A stretch of 64,000 bases of DNA from Bacillota bacterium (GCA_023412665.1 JAEZCA010000059.1:5970-69969); one strand, 5' to 3'. Positions 44,131 to 53,542 are shown, counted from the first letter of the stretch. The notes: generated from the sequence alone by a model not told the origin. Numbers and translations are program-made.

Positions 44131-45465
44131 TTGTCTGAAGGTTCTATAATATGGCAGCTGCTTCTGCAGCTTGCTTTGATACTTGTAAATGCGGTTTTTG
44201 CCTGTGCTGAGATAGCAGTTATCTCAATGAATGACGCAAAGCTGGCAAAGCTTTCGGCCGCGGGTGATAAGCGTGCCATCAGGCTTGTGGGCCTCACAAG
44301 TCAGCCGGCAAGGTTTTTGGCTACGATCCAGGTCGGCATCACCTTTGCCGGCTTTCTGGGAAGTGCCTTCGCCGCTGACAATTTCTCAGACAGGCTTGTA
44401 AAATGGTTGCTAAAGCTTGGCGTCGGTATACCTGAGAGAACGCTGGACACTATTTCAGTCATATTGATTACTCTGGTACTGTCATACTTCACTCTGGTTC
44501 TGGGAGAACTGGTGCCAAAGAGAATAGCGATGAAGAACGCTGAAAAGCTGGCCCTTGCAATATCCGGTCTCATCCATTTCATTTCAAAGGCCTTCGCTCC
44601 CTTGGTCTGGCTGCTGACTGTATCCACAAACGGAATGCTTCGAATTATCGGTATCGATCCTCATGCAGCCGACGATGAGATAACGGAGGAAGAGATACGC
44701 ATGATGGTGGATGAAGGAAGCGAAAAAGGTGCTATCGACCCTGAAGAGAAGCTGATGATACAGAATGTTTTTGAATTTGACGACAAAACCGCACGAGAGA
44801 TCATGACACACCGGACAGAGGTTTCACTGCTGTGGCTCGATGAGAGCGACGAGCAATGGGACAAGACAATAACCGAAAGCAGGCATACTATTTATCCTGT
44901 ATGTAATGAAACCACGGATGATATAGTTGGAATTTTAAATGCCAAATACTATTTCCGAATCAAGGATAAAACCAGGGAAAACATTCTAAAAAAGGCAGTC
45001 AAGCCGGCATATTTCGTTCCTGAGACCGTACGTGCAGACGTGCTTTTCCGCAATATGAAAAAGAACAGACAGCATTTTGCTGTCGTGCTCGATGAATTCG
45101 GAGGCATGAACGGCATAATCACTATGAGTGATCTTCTGGAAGAGCTGGTCGGAGATCTTGAGGATGATATGACTATCCCTGCAGAGCCTGTTCCCATCGA
45201 ACGTGTTGATTCACATACATGGAAGGTGCTTGGAAGCGCGCCTCTGGACGAGGTTTCGTCGCAGGTCGGCGTTATTCTGCCAGAGGATGAATATGACACC
45301 TTTGGCGGCTTTGTATTCGGCATGCTCGGATATGTTCCGGAGGACGGAAGCACACCCGAGCTTGAGATCTTTGATTTGAGTATAAGGATACTCAAAATAA
45401 AGGACCACCAGATTGAGAAAGCCGTTGTCTACCGCATGCAAAATCAAGGCACGGAAGAATCCTAG
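44131..45465 (+). CDS. CNNM/CorC-family (hemolysin-like) membrane protein
   Basis: 444 residues from a TTG at 44131, which lies 9 nt after GGGAGG; another TTG two codons earlier is only 3 nt away. Residues about 1-190 are the DUF21/CNNM membrane domain (four spans, FACAEIAVISM, VGITFAGFLGSAFA, LVLGELVPKRIAM). Two CBS domains follow (ALMTHR-type MTHRTEVSLLWL and VVLDEFGGMNGIITM), then a CorC-HlyC domain (PLDEVSSQVGVILPEDEYDT). It is likely a Mg2+/Co2+ or Na+-linked exporter. Its stop lies 5 bp from the convergent trpF stop with no room for a terminator. Confidence 0.88.
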   Translation: MSEGSIIWQLLLQLALILVNAVFACAEIAVISMNDAKLAKLSAAGDKRAIRLVGLTSQPARFLATIQVGITFAGFLGSAFAADNFSDRLVKWLLKLGVGIPERTLDTISVILITLVLSYFTLVLGELVPKRIAMKNAEKLALAISGLIHFISKAFAPLVWLLTVSTNGMLRIIGIDPHAADDEITEEEIRMMVDEGSEKGAIDPEEKLMIQNVFEFDDKTAREIMTHRTEVSLLWLDESDEQWDKTITESRHTIYPVCNETTDDIVGILNAKYYFRIKDKTRENILKKAVKPAYFVPETVRADVLFRNMKKNRQHFAVVLDEFGGMNGIITMSDLLEELVGDLEDDMTIPAEPVPIERVDSHTWKVLGSAPLDEVSSQVGVILPEDEYDTFGGFVFGMLGYVPEDGSTPELEIFDLSIRILKIKDHQIEKAVVYRMQNQGTEES

Positions 45466-45469
45466 TGGA

Positions 45470-46144
45470 TCACAGGAGCATGCATAGACGCATCAATTCA
45501 TCTATTTTTTCCGCATTCTTTTGCCCAGGCCGTTCTTCGACTCCGGTCAACACATCGATTGCATATGGAGAAGTATTCCTTATGATCCCGGCCACATTTA
45601 ACGGGTTTATCCCGCCGGCCAGAATTACAGGGAGGGACGTTCCCGACTGCATGACTCTGAATGTCTCTAGCTTGATCAAAATTCCGGATCCACCGGGTCT
45701 GGCACTGGTATAGGAATCCGCAAGGATCGCGGCTATGCCGGTATCCTCAAGTTTTTTTACAGCACTTTCCGGGTCCGGTATCTCAAAATCACATCTGCCT
45801 TCCCCAGTAATGCGCAGAGCCTTGATGGTCCTGATACCCAAAGCTTTCATCTGTCCGGCAATGGCCGCTGTTTCCTCCAGTGTTTCCCTGTGATGAAGCT
45901 GAATGAGGTCAGGTCTGACCGCCTTGGCGATCTCAATCACCTTGCGGACACTGCCCCCCGTCACCACACATGTGCCGACGAACGGAGGTACATTGCCGGC
46001 AAGCCTGGCAGCCTGATTTGTCGTAAGGTTCCATGGAACAGGCTCGGGATAATCCGTTACAAAGCCCAGCATATGAACGCCGGCATTGACACAGGCCTCA
46101 ATATCCTTATTATTCATCAAACCACATATCTTTACCCTTGTCAT
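45470..46144 (-). CDS. trpF: Phosphoribosylanthranilate isomerase
   Basis: 224 residues from the ATG at 46144 (GGAAGGG 7 nt upstream). Family signatures are VKICGLMNNKD at the start with the catalytic Cys, LIQLHHRE, AILADSYTSARPGGSG and the phosphate-binding ILAGGINPLNV. It converts phosphoribosylanthranilate to CdRP. It is the last gene of the trp operon. Confidence 0.93.
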   Translation of the reverse strand: MTRVKICGLMNNKDIEACVNAGVHMLGFVTDYPEPVPWNLTTNQAARLAGNVPPFVGTCVVTGGSVRKVIEIAKAVRPDLIQLHHRETLEETAAIAGQMKALGIRTIKALRITGEGRCDFEIPDPESAVKKLEDTGIAAILADSYTSARPGGSGILIKLETFRVMQSGTSLPVILAGGINPLNVAGIIRNTSPYAIDVLTGVEERPGQKNAEKIDELMRLCMLL

Positions 46145-46175
46145 ACGCATACCCTTCCACGGCGCTTACTGCCGA

Positions 46176-46895
46176 TTACTGCCCGGCATAATAAGAGGGA
46201 CAGACAGACAGGCTCCTATACATGCCTGAAGCACTATTGGCCTTCAATATTGCCGTTCCGACCAGAACAGCATGGGCTCCCGCTTTTGCAGCAAGCAGGA
46301 CGTCCTCCCGGCACGATATTGAACTTTCACTTAAAATAAGTGCCCCGGATTTTACATGTGGCGCCATACGCCCAGTAACACCAACATTTCCACAGTCCGT
46401 TTCAAATATGCCTATATCCCTGTTGTTTATGCCTATGAAGCTCAGGCCTTGCCGATCTGCAAACTCAATCTCTTCCATGCTGTGTGTTTCCACAAGAGGT
46501 TCAAGCTCCAGCTGACGGGCATACTCCGTCAGCTGCAGCAGCTGGGTTTTCTTCAGCATCGAGGATATCAGGAGCACAGCTGATGCTCCATATTCAGCGC
46601 TTTCCTTCAACATATCACGATTTGAAATGAAATCCTTGCGTATCACCGGAACCTTTACACTTCCTGTTATCCGGCGCAGAAGCTCCATGGAGCCTCCGAA
46701 ATGATCAGCCTCTGTGACAACGGAAATCACAGGCGCTCCAGCCTTTTCAAGCTCCGCCGCCAGCAAGGCAGGATCCCTTCCTCTGAGAAGGTCTCCCTCC
46801 CCGGGCGACTTGCACTTTATATCAGGTATAACAGGCATCATACCGCCTCTGTAAATTTTCCACAGTGCCTGGGTGCATTTTGTATATTCAGGCAT
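46176..46895 (-). CDS. trpC: Indole-3-glycerol-phosphate synthase (short N-terminus)
   Basis: 239 residues from the ATG at 46895, chosen because GGAGAAGG lies 5 nt upstream; ATGs at 46940 and 46934 would overlap trpD and lack a site. Family residues are PDIKCKSPGEGDL (catalytic Lys), VPVIRKDFI, LVETHSMEEIEFA, IGINNRDI and SESSISCREDV. The usual N-terminal helix found in about 255-260-residue TrpC proteins is reduced. It makes indole-glycerol phosphate for TrpA. Confidence 0.9.
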   Translation of the reverse strand: MPEYTKCTQALWKIYRGGMMPVIPDIKCKSPGEGDLLRGRDPALLAAELEKAGAPVISVVTEADHFGGSMELLRRITGSVKVPVIRKDFISNRDMLKESAEYGASAVLLISSMLKKTQLLQLTEYARQLELEPLVETHSMEEIEFADRQGLSFIGINNRDIGIFETDCGNVGVTGRMAPHVKSGALILSESSISCREDVLLAAKAGAHAVLVGTAILKANSASGMYRSLSVCPSYYAGQ

Positions 46896-46908
46896 ATACC
46901 TTCTCCAT

Positions 46909-47949
46909 TCATGCAAATTTTTCAGACGGTGCATAATCATGTGATGCTTCTATAAGCTGTTCAAGCTTTTTGTTTGCCGCTCCGCTGTCAATAAGCTCGC
47001 AGGCAAGCCTGATCCCATCCTTGAAGGAGTCGGCTCTCCTGCCGATCATAAGCGCTCCGGCTGAGTTGAGCACTACGGCATTACGCCGTGGTCCTCTATC
47101 CCGGCCTGAGAACACGCCCCGTATCATTTCAGCATTTTCCTGTGGTGTTCCGGTGGCGATTTCTGAAATCGAGCACCTTTCCAAGCCGAAATCCTCAGGC
47201 TTGATTTCATACCTCGCCACCATTCCGTTATCAAGCTCATTAATTATTGTGCTGCCTATCAGAGAGATTTCATCCAGGCCATCTGCTCCATACACAAAGA
47301 GAGCTCTTTTATAGCCTATCGATGCGGCAACCTCAGTCACCGTATCCAGCAACTCCTTCTTATAAACGCCCATCACATGCCTGGAGGCCTTTGAAGGATT
47401 TATCAGCGGTCCGATTATCGTATAGAATATGGTCTTGATGCCAAGATCCTTTTCCGGCGGCAGTACCTTGCACATTACAGGGTGAAACAGCGGTGCGTAG
47501 AGAAATGCAATACCTATGTTTTCAATCAGCTTCTCTACTCCGGCCGGGTCCTGATTGATCTCCACTCCAAGTGTCTCCAGGACATCAGCGCTGCCTGACA
47601 GGCTTGAAATGGAACGGCTTCCGTGTTTTGCCACAGGAATGCCTGCCGCCGCAGCTACAAAAGCAGTGGCTGTTGAAATGTTGAAGGTGCTGAGCCCTCC
47701 CCCTGTGCCGCAGGTATCCATCAGCTCCTCGCCGACCAAAGGATTGATTCTGATACAATTGTCCCTCATTGCCTTGGCAATAGCCGTGATTTCCGACAAT
47801 GACGGACCTTTCATCAGCAGCGCTACCTGGAAGCCTGCTATCTGTGCCTCACTCAATTCATCATTCCTTATCGCAGCAATGAGGCCGGATATTTCCTCTG
47901 CTGTAAGGTCCCGTTTGTTTGTCAGCTTTGCTAAAATGTTTCTGATCAT
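46909..47949 (-). CDS. trpD: Anthranilate phosphoribosyltransferase
   Basis: 346 residues from the ATG at 47949 (GAGGAG 8 nt upstream). Signatures are DTCGTGGGLSTFNIST (PRPP and anthranilate binding), KHGSRSISSLSGSADVLE, and IGPLINPSKASRHVMGVY. There is no TrpG glutaminase domain fused to it. It transfers phosphoribose to anthranilate, which must be made by an anthranilate synthase encoded elsewhere. Confidence 0.94.
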   Translation of the reverse strand: MIRNILAKLTNKRDLTAEEISGLIAAIRNDELSEAQIAGFQVALLMKGPSLSEITAIAKAMRDNCIRINPLVGEELMDTCGTGGGLSTFNISTATAFVAAAAGIPVAKHGSRSISSLSGSADVLETLGVEINQDPAGVEKLIENIGIAFLYAPLFHPVMCKVLPPEKDLGIKTIFYTIIGPLINPSKASRHVMGVYKKELLDTVTEVAASIGYKRALFVYGADGLDEISLIGSTIINELDNGMVARYEIKPEDFGLERCSISEIATGTPQENAEMIRGVFSGRDRGPRRNAVVLNSAGALMIGRRADSFKDGIRLACELIDSGAANKKLEQLIEASHDYAPSEKFA

Positions 47950-47987
47950 ACTCATCTCTCCTCTTCTCATCAAATTTGTTGCTATTG

Positions 47988-48761
47988 CTATTTTGAAATT
48001 GCTTTCTTTATTGTCCCAATGTACTCATCTACATAGGGTATACACTCTGCTCCATATCTGCCGACTATATCGACGATAGCGCTGCCGATGATGATCCCAT
48101 CAGCATATGCTGCTACCTGTGCCGCCTGCTCTGCAGTTGATATGCCGAAGCCTACCGCGCAAGGTATGTCTTTGACCTTTTTGATCGATTTTATCATTAC
48201 CTCCGCATCGCTGCATATTTTCCGCCGTACTCCCGTTACTCCGGTTGAAGACACACAGTAGACAAAACCCTCTGCCCGGGCTGCGATCATACGTATCCTG
48301 TCACCGGATGTGGGCGCTACCATCGATATCAGCACAACTCCATATTTATCACAGAATGGCAGGAGCTCCTCCCTCTCTTCAAAAGGAAGGTCAGGGACAA
48401 TGATTGCATCGACCCCGCAGGTTTTGCAATTTGATATGAATCTGTCAGTACCATATGAAAACACCGGGTTCATGTATGTCATAAACGCGATCGGTATATC
48501 GCAGGTGCTGCGGATACGTCTTAACATTGAAAATATTCCATCCGTTGTCGTTCCCGCTTCAAGAGCCCTCCGGTCGGCCGCCTGTATGACAGGACCTTCA
48601 GCTACAGGGTCTGAAAACGGAATGCCCAGTTCTATCAGATCCGCTCCCGCCTCAGCCATTTTATTTACCAATTGTTCCGTGATCTCCAGCGAAGGATCTC
48701 CCGCTGTTATGAACGGTATAAACGCCTTACTTCCCGAAAATACCTTATCAAGCCTACTCAT
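47988..48761 (-). CDS. trpA: Tryptophan synthase alpha chain
   Basis: 257 residues. Signatures are FIPFITAGDPS, the catalytic Glu in LIELGIPFSDPVAEGPVIQ-type sequence (IELGIPFSDP visible), the catalytic Asp in DAIIVPDLPFEE, and CVSSTGVTG. It releases indole from indole-glycerol phosphate and channels it to TrpB. Its ATG overlaps the end of trpB by 8 bp (ATGAGTAG). Confidence 0.95.
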   Translation of the reverse strand: MSRLDKVFSGSKAFIPFITAGDPSLEITEQLVNKMAEAGADLIELGIPFSDPVAEGPVIQAADRRALEAGTTTDGIFSMLRRIRSTCDIPIAFMTYMNPVFSYGTDRFISNCKTCGVDAIIVPDLPFEEREELLPFCDKYGVVLISMVAPTSGDRIRMIAARAEGFVYCVSSTGVTGVRRKICSDAEVMIKSIKKVKDIPCAVGFGISTAEQAAQVAAYADGIIIGSAIVDIVGRYGAECIPYVDEYIGTIKKAISK

Positions 48762-49938
48762 GTATGTTCACCCCCCTGTACCTGGCAATTGCAGCCACAT
48801 CCTTGTCGCCCCTGCCTGAAAGGCATATTACCATTATCTGATCCCTTCCCATGCCAGGCGCCAGCTTCCTGGCGTATGCTACGGCATGAGAGCTTTCTAT
48901 GGCAGGAATGATCCCTTCAGTACGTGACAGGTACTCAAAGGCAGCCACAGCCTCATCATCGGTGATCGGCACATATTCCGCCCTTCCGATGTCATGAAGG
49001 TTGGCATGCTCAGGGCCCACGCCGGGATAATCAAGGCCTGCGGAAATCGAATATACAGGCGCTATCTGTCCGTATGCGTCCTGGCAGAAGTACGACTTCA
49101 TCCCGTGGAATATGCCAGGCTTTCCTACTGTCATTGTTGCCGCTGTCTTGTCCGTATCGGCTCCAAGGCCGGCTGCCTCGCAGCCTATTAGACGGACTGC
49201 GCTGTCATTTATGAATTCATAGAATAACCCCATAGCGTTGCTGCCTCCGCCTACACAGGCAAGTAATGCGTCGGGGAGCCTTCCCTCAGCAGCCACTATC
49301 TGCTCTTTGACTTCGCGGCCAATGATGCTTTGAAAATCCCTCACGAGCATAGGGAACGGATGAGGACCCATAACAGAGCCCAGAACATAATGGGTGTCCG
49401 TGATTCGTCGTGTCCATTCCCGCATGGTCTCATTGACAGCATCCTTGAGTGTCTGTGTTCCGGTCGTCACCGGGTGCACCTTCGCTCCAAGCAGTTCCAT
49501 GCGGTAGACATTGAGTGCCTGACGCTTTGTATCCTCCAGACCCATGAAGATTTCACAATCCATATCCAATAAAGCCGCGGCTGTTGCCGTGGCCACGCCG
49601 TGCTGCCCTGCGCCGGTCTCGGCAATTACACGGAGCTTTCCCATTTTTTTTGCTAGCAGCACCTGCCCCAATACATTATTGATTTTGTGGGAGCCTGTAT
49701 GGTTCAGGTCTTCCCTTTTCAGATATATCTTCGCACCGCCAAGATCCTTTGTCATTTTCTCTGCGAAGTAAAGCAAGGAAGGCCTGCCTGCGTAATTTCC
49801 CAACAGCCTGTCAAGCTCACCTGTAAAGCCGGGATCATTTTTATAGTGATCATAGGCCTCTTCCAGTTCAATAACAGCATTCATCAGTGTTTCAGGAACA
49901 TACTGCCCCCCATGGGCCCCAAACCTGCCTTTTGACAA
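48754..49938 (-). CDS. trpB: Tryptophan synthase beta chain
   Basis: 394 residues with a TTG start at 49938, 9 nt from GGAGGAGG; an upstream in-frame TTG abuts that site. PLP Lys in EDLNHTGSHKINNVLGQ, the phosphate loop GGGSNAMG, and GRFGAHGGQYVPETLM at the start are typical of TrpB1. It joins indole and serine into tryptophan. It is the first gene of the operon, directly behind the T-box leader. Confidence 0.95.
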   Translation of the reverse strand: MSKGRFGAHGGQYVPETLMNAVIELEEAYDHYKNDPGFTGELDRLLGNYAGRPSLLYFAEKMTKDLGGAKIYLKREDLNHTGSHKINNVLGQVLLAKKMGKLRVIAETGAGQHGVATATAAALLDMDCEIFMGLEDTKRQALNVYRMELLGAKVHPVTTGTQTLKDAVNETMREWTRRITDTHYVLGSVMGPHPFPMLVRDFQSIIGREVKEQIVAAEGRLPDALLACVGGGSNAMGLFYEFINDSAVRLIGCEAAGLGADTDKTAATMTVGKPGIFHGMKSYFCQDAYGQIAPVYSISAGLDYPGVGPEHANLHDIGRAEYVPITDDEAVAAFEYLSRTEGIIPAIESSHAVAYARKLAPGMGRDQIMVICLSGRGDKDVAAIARYRGVNIHE

Positions 49939-49961
49939 TTTGCTCAACCTCCTCCGAATGA

Positions 49962-50003
49962 AATAAAAAAAGCCCTTATCCCCACGAAAGGGACAAAAGC
50001 TTC
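49962..50003 (-). terminator. T-box terminator of the trp operon
   Basis: AGCTTTTGTCCC pairs with GGGGATAAGGGCT around TTTCGT, followed by a run of seven T. Confidence 0.85.
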
Positions 50004-50280
50004 TGCTTCTGCGGTACCACCCAATTTGGCGAATAATCGCCCGCTCAAACTGTATACTGATATATACATCCCACTGATAACGGGCGGGATACCCGTAAAC
50101 TCCTACTCTCTGTCGATTTCGGGTTTACCTCGCAAGTCCATTCAGAACGACCGCTGCAACCGCATTCCCACCATTTCCGGCAGCTCCGGGCATCATAACC
50201 GTTTGCCTGGGGCCGGGCGGCTCTCTTTGTACAGCCTGTCAGACCTACTTCTCTTGCTCATCGGTTTCACTGTTTGCTAA
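49962..50280 (-). promoter_or_regulatory. Tryptophan T-box leader of the trp operon
   Basis: The T-box GGGTGGTACCGCAG is at 50009-50023, the stem I motif AAAGAGAGCC near 50225, and the specifier TGG (50138-50140) stands in GAATGGACTTGC, where CTTGC closes the loop against GCAAG. Terminator at 49962-50003 with TTTTTTT. tRNA-Trp shortage should raise trpBADCF expression. Confidence 0.93.
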
Positions 50281-50310
50281 ATTTTAACACGTCATCGCGG
50301 TATATGTCAA
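50281..50310 (-). promoter_or_regulatory. Promoter of the trp operon
   Basis: TTGACA, 18-nt spacer, TAAAAT, about 340 bp ahead of trpB and just ahead of the T-box stem I. Confidence 0.65.
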
Positions 50311-50360
50311 TATTAATTTATGCCGCAACCCCATATTTTCTAGAGCTATGGAGGCTCGCA

Positions 50361-50397
50361 ATAGCATTTTGTGCCCAAAAGTTCGTATTTTGCACAC
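50361..50397 (+). repeat. Third copy of the GTGTGCAAAAA repeat
   Basis: ATAGCATTTTGTGCCCAAAA followed by a TATTTTGCACAC end, related to the arms at 17656-17693 and 17769-17799. It lies between the trp promoter and the trxB gene. Confidence 0.5.
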
Positions 50398-50428
50398 CAC
50401 ACTCAAGTACGCGCATATAGTATGTCGG

Positions 50429-50456
50429 TTACCAAATTAGCAAAACTGGGTATAGT
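50429..50456 (+). promoter_or_regulatory. Possible promoter of trxB
   Basis: TTACCA, 16-nt spacer, TATAGT, 35 bp ahead of the start. A moderate match only. Confidence 0.35.
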
Positions 50457-50490
50457 AATAATGGATATTTTATTGATAAGGAGCTTAATT

Positions 50491-51396
50491 ATGCATGATG
50501 TCATTATAATCGGCGGGGGGCCCGCCGGCTATACTGCGGCGCTGTATAGCGCCAGAGCCGGGCTGGACACGCTGGTGCTGGAGAAACTGACTGCGGGAGG
50601 ACAAATGGCCACAACGGCTGCGATGGAAAATTACCCGGGCTTTGAAGAGCCAATCAATGGCTCCGACCTGGCTCTTAGAATGGAGAGGCAGGCACGCAGA
50701 TTTGGGGCCATAGTCTTGTTCGACACAGTGACAGATCTGACCCTCGATACAGATGTAAAGGTCGTTAAGACAGAAAATAACTCTCATCAATGCAAATCAG
50801 TCATTCTTTGCATGGGTGCATCTCCAAAGACTCTGGGCCTTCCCAAGGAAGACCTGCTCAAAGGCTCTGGAGTCTCATACTGCGCGGTATGCGACGGCGC
50901 ATTATTCAAAGGCCGTACAGTCGCTGTCGTAGGAGGCGGAGATACTGCAGCGGAGGATGCGCTGTATCTCTCAAGATTCTGTCCTAAGGTCTATCTTGTG
51001 CACCGCAGGGATAAGCTGCGTGCTTCTAAAAGCCTCCAGAGAGAATTGTTCAATAACAATAAAATAGAATTTCTGTGGGATTCGGTCGTCGATGAGATCC
51101 TGGGACAATTTAGTGTCGATGGCATCAGAGTTCGGGATCTGAATACGAACAGAACAACAGACCTTGAGGCAGAAGGACTGTTTGTGGCCGTCGGTACTAC
51201 TCCCAATTCCTCTCTTGTAAAGGGAAAGGTAATTTTTGATGATGCGGGTTATATAATAACAGATAACAAAATGCAGACCAATATCCCCGGAGTATATGCT
51301 GCCGGCGATATCCGAAGCAAATATCTCCGTCAGGTCATCACGGCCGCAGCCGACGGCGCCATTGCCGCCTACTCTGCCGAACAGTATATTACGTGA
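50491..51396 (+). CDS. trxB: Thioredoxin reductase (NADPH or ferredoxin type)
   Basis: 301 residues from the ATG at 50491 (AAGGAG 7-8 nt upstream), although the frame is open 40 codons earlier. FAD motif IIGGGPAGYTAALYSARAG, redox-active CAVCD (CxxC), second nucleotide motif VAVVGGGDTAAEDALYLSR, and C-terminal VYAAGDIRSKYLRQV. VHRRDKLRAS after the second motif, with its Arg pair, suggests NADPH binding rather than a ferredoxin-dependent form. It keeps thioredoxin reduced. Its end overlaps a hairpin repeat (copy B). Confidence 0.9.
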   Translation: MHDVIIIGGGPAGYTAALYSARAGLDTLVLEKLTAGGQMATTAAMENYPGFEEPINGSDLALRMERQARRFGAIVLFDTVTDLTLDTDVKVVKTENNSHQCKSVILCMGASPKTLGLPKEDLLKGSGVSYCAVCDGALFKGRTVAVVGGGDTAAEDALYLSRFCPKVYLVHRRDKLRASKSLQRELFNNNKIEFLWDSVVDEILGQFSVDGIRVRDLNTNRTTDLEAEGLFVAVGTTPNSSLVKGKVIFDDAGYIITDNKMQTNIPGVYAAGDIRSKYLRQVITAAADGAIAAYSAEQYIT

Positions 51397-51504
51397 CGCG
51401 CCGGCTGAAAGGCAAATCGGCACCCGCCACCAAGCGTTTTTCAGCCCGAGGGCTGAAAATACGTATAGAGGTGGGGCGGGGGGCCCATTATTCGCCTCGT
51501 TATA
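51387..51504. repeat. Hairpin repeat element, copy B
   Basis: The block 51405-51476 is about 90 percent identical by eye to 7735-7806 (copy A), including the TTTTCAGCCC/GGGCTGAAAA hairpin. The right end CGCCTCGTTATA also matches and supplies the stop codon of zwf. The element fills the convergent gap between trxB and zwf and may act as their terminator. Confidence 0.7.
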
Positions 51505-53002
51505 TATCCCACCACTGGCGGCCGTCCCGGGCCAGAAGCTCGAAGGCCTTGACCGGCCCCATGGTGCCTGCGGCATAATTAGGAAATTTTTGCCTCTTCT
51601 GTTCCCTGTAGCCTATGATCCTGTCTGCAAACATCCAGGAGGCTTCGACTTCGTCCCATCTGGAAAACAGAGTGGAATCACCGCGAAGTATGTCGTAGAT
51701 CAGCCGCTCATACGCCTCCGGTGTGTTGCCCTGGGTAGGGCTTATATGGCTGGAATCCATTTTCGTTGAAACTATATCATTGTGTGAACTGAAATTTCTG
51801 GTATTAAACTGGAAAAACACGCCCACACTTGGCTGTATCCGTATAACAAGCAGATTGGGCTCCTGTATGTGCCTTTCTTTAAAGTACAGTATGTTGGGCA
51901 GAGACTTGAACTGCACCACTATCTCTGCAGATCTTGATGCAAGCCTCTTTCCCGTCCTGATGTAGAAGGGCGTGCCTGCCCATCTGAAATTGTTTATGTG
52001 GAGCTTTAAAGCGGCAAAGGTCTCCGTAGCCGAGTCCGAAGGCACCTTATCCTCCTCCTTGTAACCTGGAACCTCCACCCCATCTATTATGCCCTTGCCA
52101 TATTGACCGAATACAACATTGTCCCTGAGGTGTTCAGGCGAGAACTCCTCAATTGCCTGTATGACCTTCAGCTTTTCAGTACGTATTGCATCCGTCTCCA
52201 GATTGACGGGAGGCTCCATCGCCACAAGTGAAAGTATCTGCAATATGTGGTTCTGCACCATGTCCCGCAATGCGCCAGAGTTTTCGTAATACCCGCCTCT
52301 TGTACCTACTCCGTATTTTTCGGTAAGGGATATCTGCACATTATCAATGAATTTGTTGCTCCATAGCGATTCAAATACAGAATTGCAGAATCTCAGGACC
52401 ATTATATTCTGTATCATTTCCTTGCCAAGATAGTGATCTATCCTGTATATACTTTTTTCCGGGAATACCTCCAGCAGCTTGCTGTTAAGCTTTCTGGCGG
52501 TTGAAAGATCCTTGCCGAAGGGTTTTTCAATGACCAGCCTGCTCCATGAGTCCCCCTCGCCTGATGCCAGACCGCTCACCTGAAGTCCATGCACAATAGT
52601 CTCAAAATACTCGGGCGCCACAGCAAGATAATAAACCCTGTTGCCCAAAGTTCCGGAGCTGCCATCGATAGTCTCCAGATAGCTTTTCAGGCCATCATAC
52701 CCGTTTCGGTCGGTGAAGTCGAATTTATAGTATCTGATCAGTTCCCGCAGCCTGGACCAGTATACTTCATCGATCTTATTCCTCGAATTCTTTTTCAGGG
52801 ATTCAAACACTTCATCCCTGTACTCATCCTCCGTTTTGTCCCTTCGCCCGACACAGACCACCGAAAAGCACTGGGGCATTAGATTGTCATATATGAGATT
52901 GTACAGCGCAGGGATGAGCTTACGGTGGGTCAGATCCCCCGTCCCTCCGAATATTACAAGCATCGCAGACATTCTGCCGCTTTCACATTTTTCTGTTATC
53001 AT
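51500..53002 (-). CDS. zwf: Glucose-6-phosphate 1-dehydrogenase
   Basis: 500 residues, close to the usual 490-510. NADP motif VIFGGTGDLTHRKLIPAL, the active-site signature RIDHYLGKEMIQN with catalytic His, EKPFGKDL, and the C-terminal FNTRNFS and YERLIYDILRGDSTLFSRWDEV-type stretch (YDILRGDSTLF visible). It starts the oxidative pentose-phosphate route and yields NADPH, plausibly for the neighbouring thioredoxin reductase. Start: ATG at 53002; GGGAGG is 13 nt away, so a slightly internal start cannot be excluded. No pgl or gnd gene is adjacent. Confidence 0.93.
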   Translation of the reverse strand: MITEKCESGRMSAMLVIFGGTGDLTHRKLIPALYNLIYDNLMPQCFSVVCVGRRDKTEDEYRDEVFESLKKNSRNKIDEVYWSRLRELIRYYKFDFTDRNGYDGLKSYLETIDGSSGTLGNRVYYLAVAPEYFETIVHGLQVSGLASGEGDSWSRLVIEKPFGKDLSTARKLNSKLLEVFPEKSIYRIDHYLGKEMIQNIMVLRFCNSVFESLWSNKFIDNVQISLTEKYGVGTRGGYYENSGALRDMVQNHILQILSLVAMEPPVNLETDAIRTEKLKVIQAIEEFSPEHLRDNVVFGQYGKGIIDGVEVPGYKEEDKVPSDSATETFAALKLHINNFRWAGTPFYIRTGKRLASRSAEIVVQFKSLPNILYFKERHIQEPNLLVIRIQPSVGVFFQFNTRNFSSHNDIVSTKMDSSHISPTQGNTPEAYERLIYDILRGDSTLFSRWDEVEASWMFADRIIGYREQKRQKFPNYAAGTMGPVKAFELLARDGRQWWDI

Positions 53003-53131
53003 ATAGCGTCAGCATCCTCCCGATACAATAAAAAATTACAGTTACCTTGTTCAAGCTTATTTTTACCCAATAAGCTTATGCGAAAACAAGTACTTTATGA
53101 ATGAGAGTATATATCGGATCATTGTAAGGAG

Positions 53132-53539
53132 TCATTCCCGTTGCTTTTTGAAATGGCATGCAAGTTTTTCGGCAATAGGGATGTCAGCGGGAAGCAGGCT
53201 ATACTGCCTGAGCTCATCAGCAGAAGCCCATGCTATTTGGTCGTGTACGGTCAGGCAGATCTCTCCCCGGATAATTTTGGCGAAATATGCAAGCAGCCGA
53301 ATGGTGCCCTTTGGGTAACTGTAAATGCTGTCGCAAAAGAAGCCTCCAATTTCGGCAGCTATCCCGAATTCTTCAAAAAGCTCCCTTTTCAGGCATTCCT
53401 CAGCAGTTTCCCTCTCTTCCAGCTTGCCTCCCGGAAACTCCCATCCCCCTGCCATATTCTCGCCGGGCGCTCTTCTGGCAATAAGGATTTTTTCATTTTT
53501 ACAGATAATGGCTGCAGTGACTTCTTTAATCTTCTCCAT
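53132..53539 (-). CDS. NUDIX hydrolase, MutT-like
   Basis: 135 residues. The Nudix box GGKLEERETAEECLKREL-FEEFGI (GX5EX7REUXEEXGU) is complete, near residue 37. The protein starts KEVTAAIICKNEKILIARRA and has EFPGGKLEE, like 8-oxo-dGTPases. It probably removes oxidised or unusual nucleotides. It follows the Na/Pi cotransporter gene by 3 bp and is likely co-transcribed with it. Confidence 0.88.
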   Translation of the reverse strand: MEKIKEVTAAIICKNEKILIARRAPGENMAGGWEFPGGKLEERETAEECLKRELFEEFGIAAEIGGFFCDSIYSYPKGTIRLLAYFAKIIRGEICLTVHDQIAWASADELRQYSLLPADIPIAEKLACHFKKQRE

Positions 53540-53542
53540 AGC

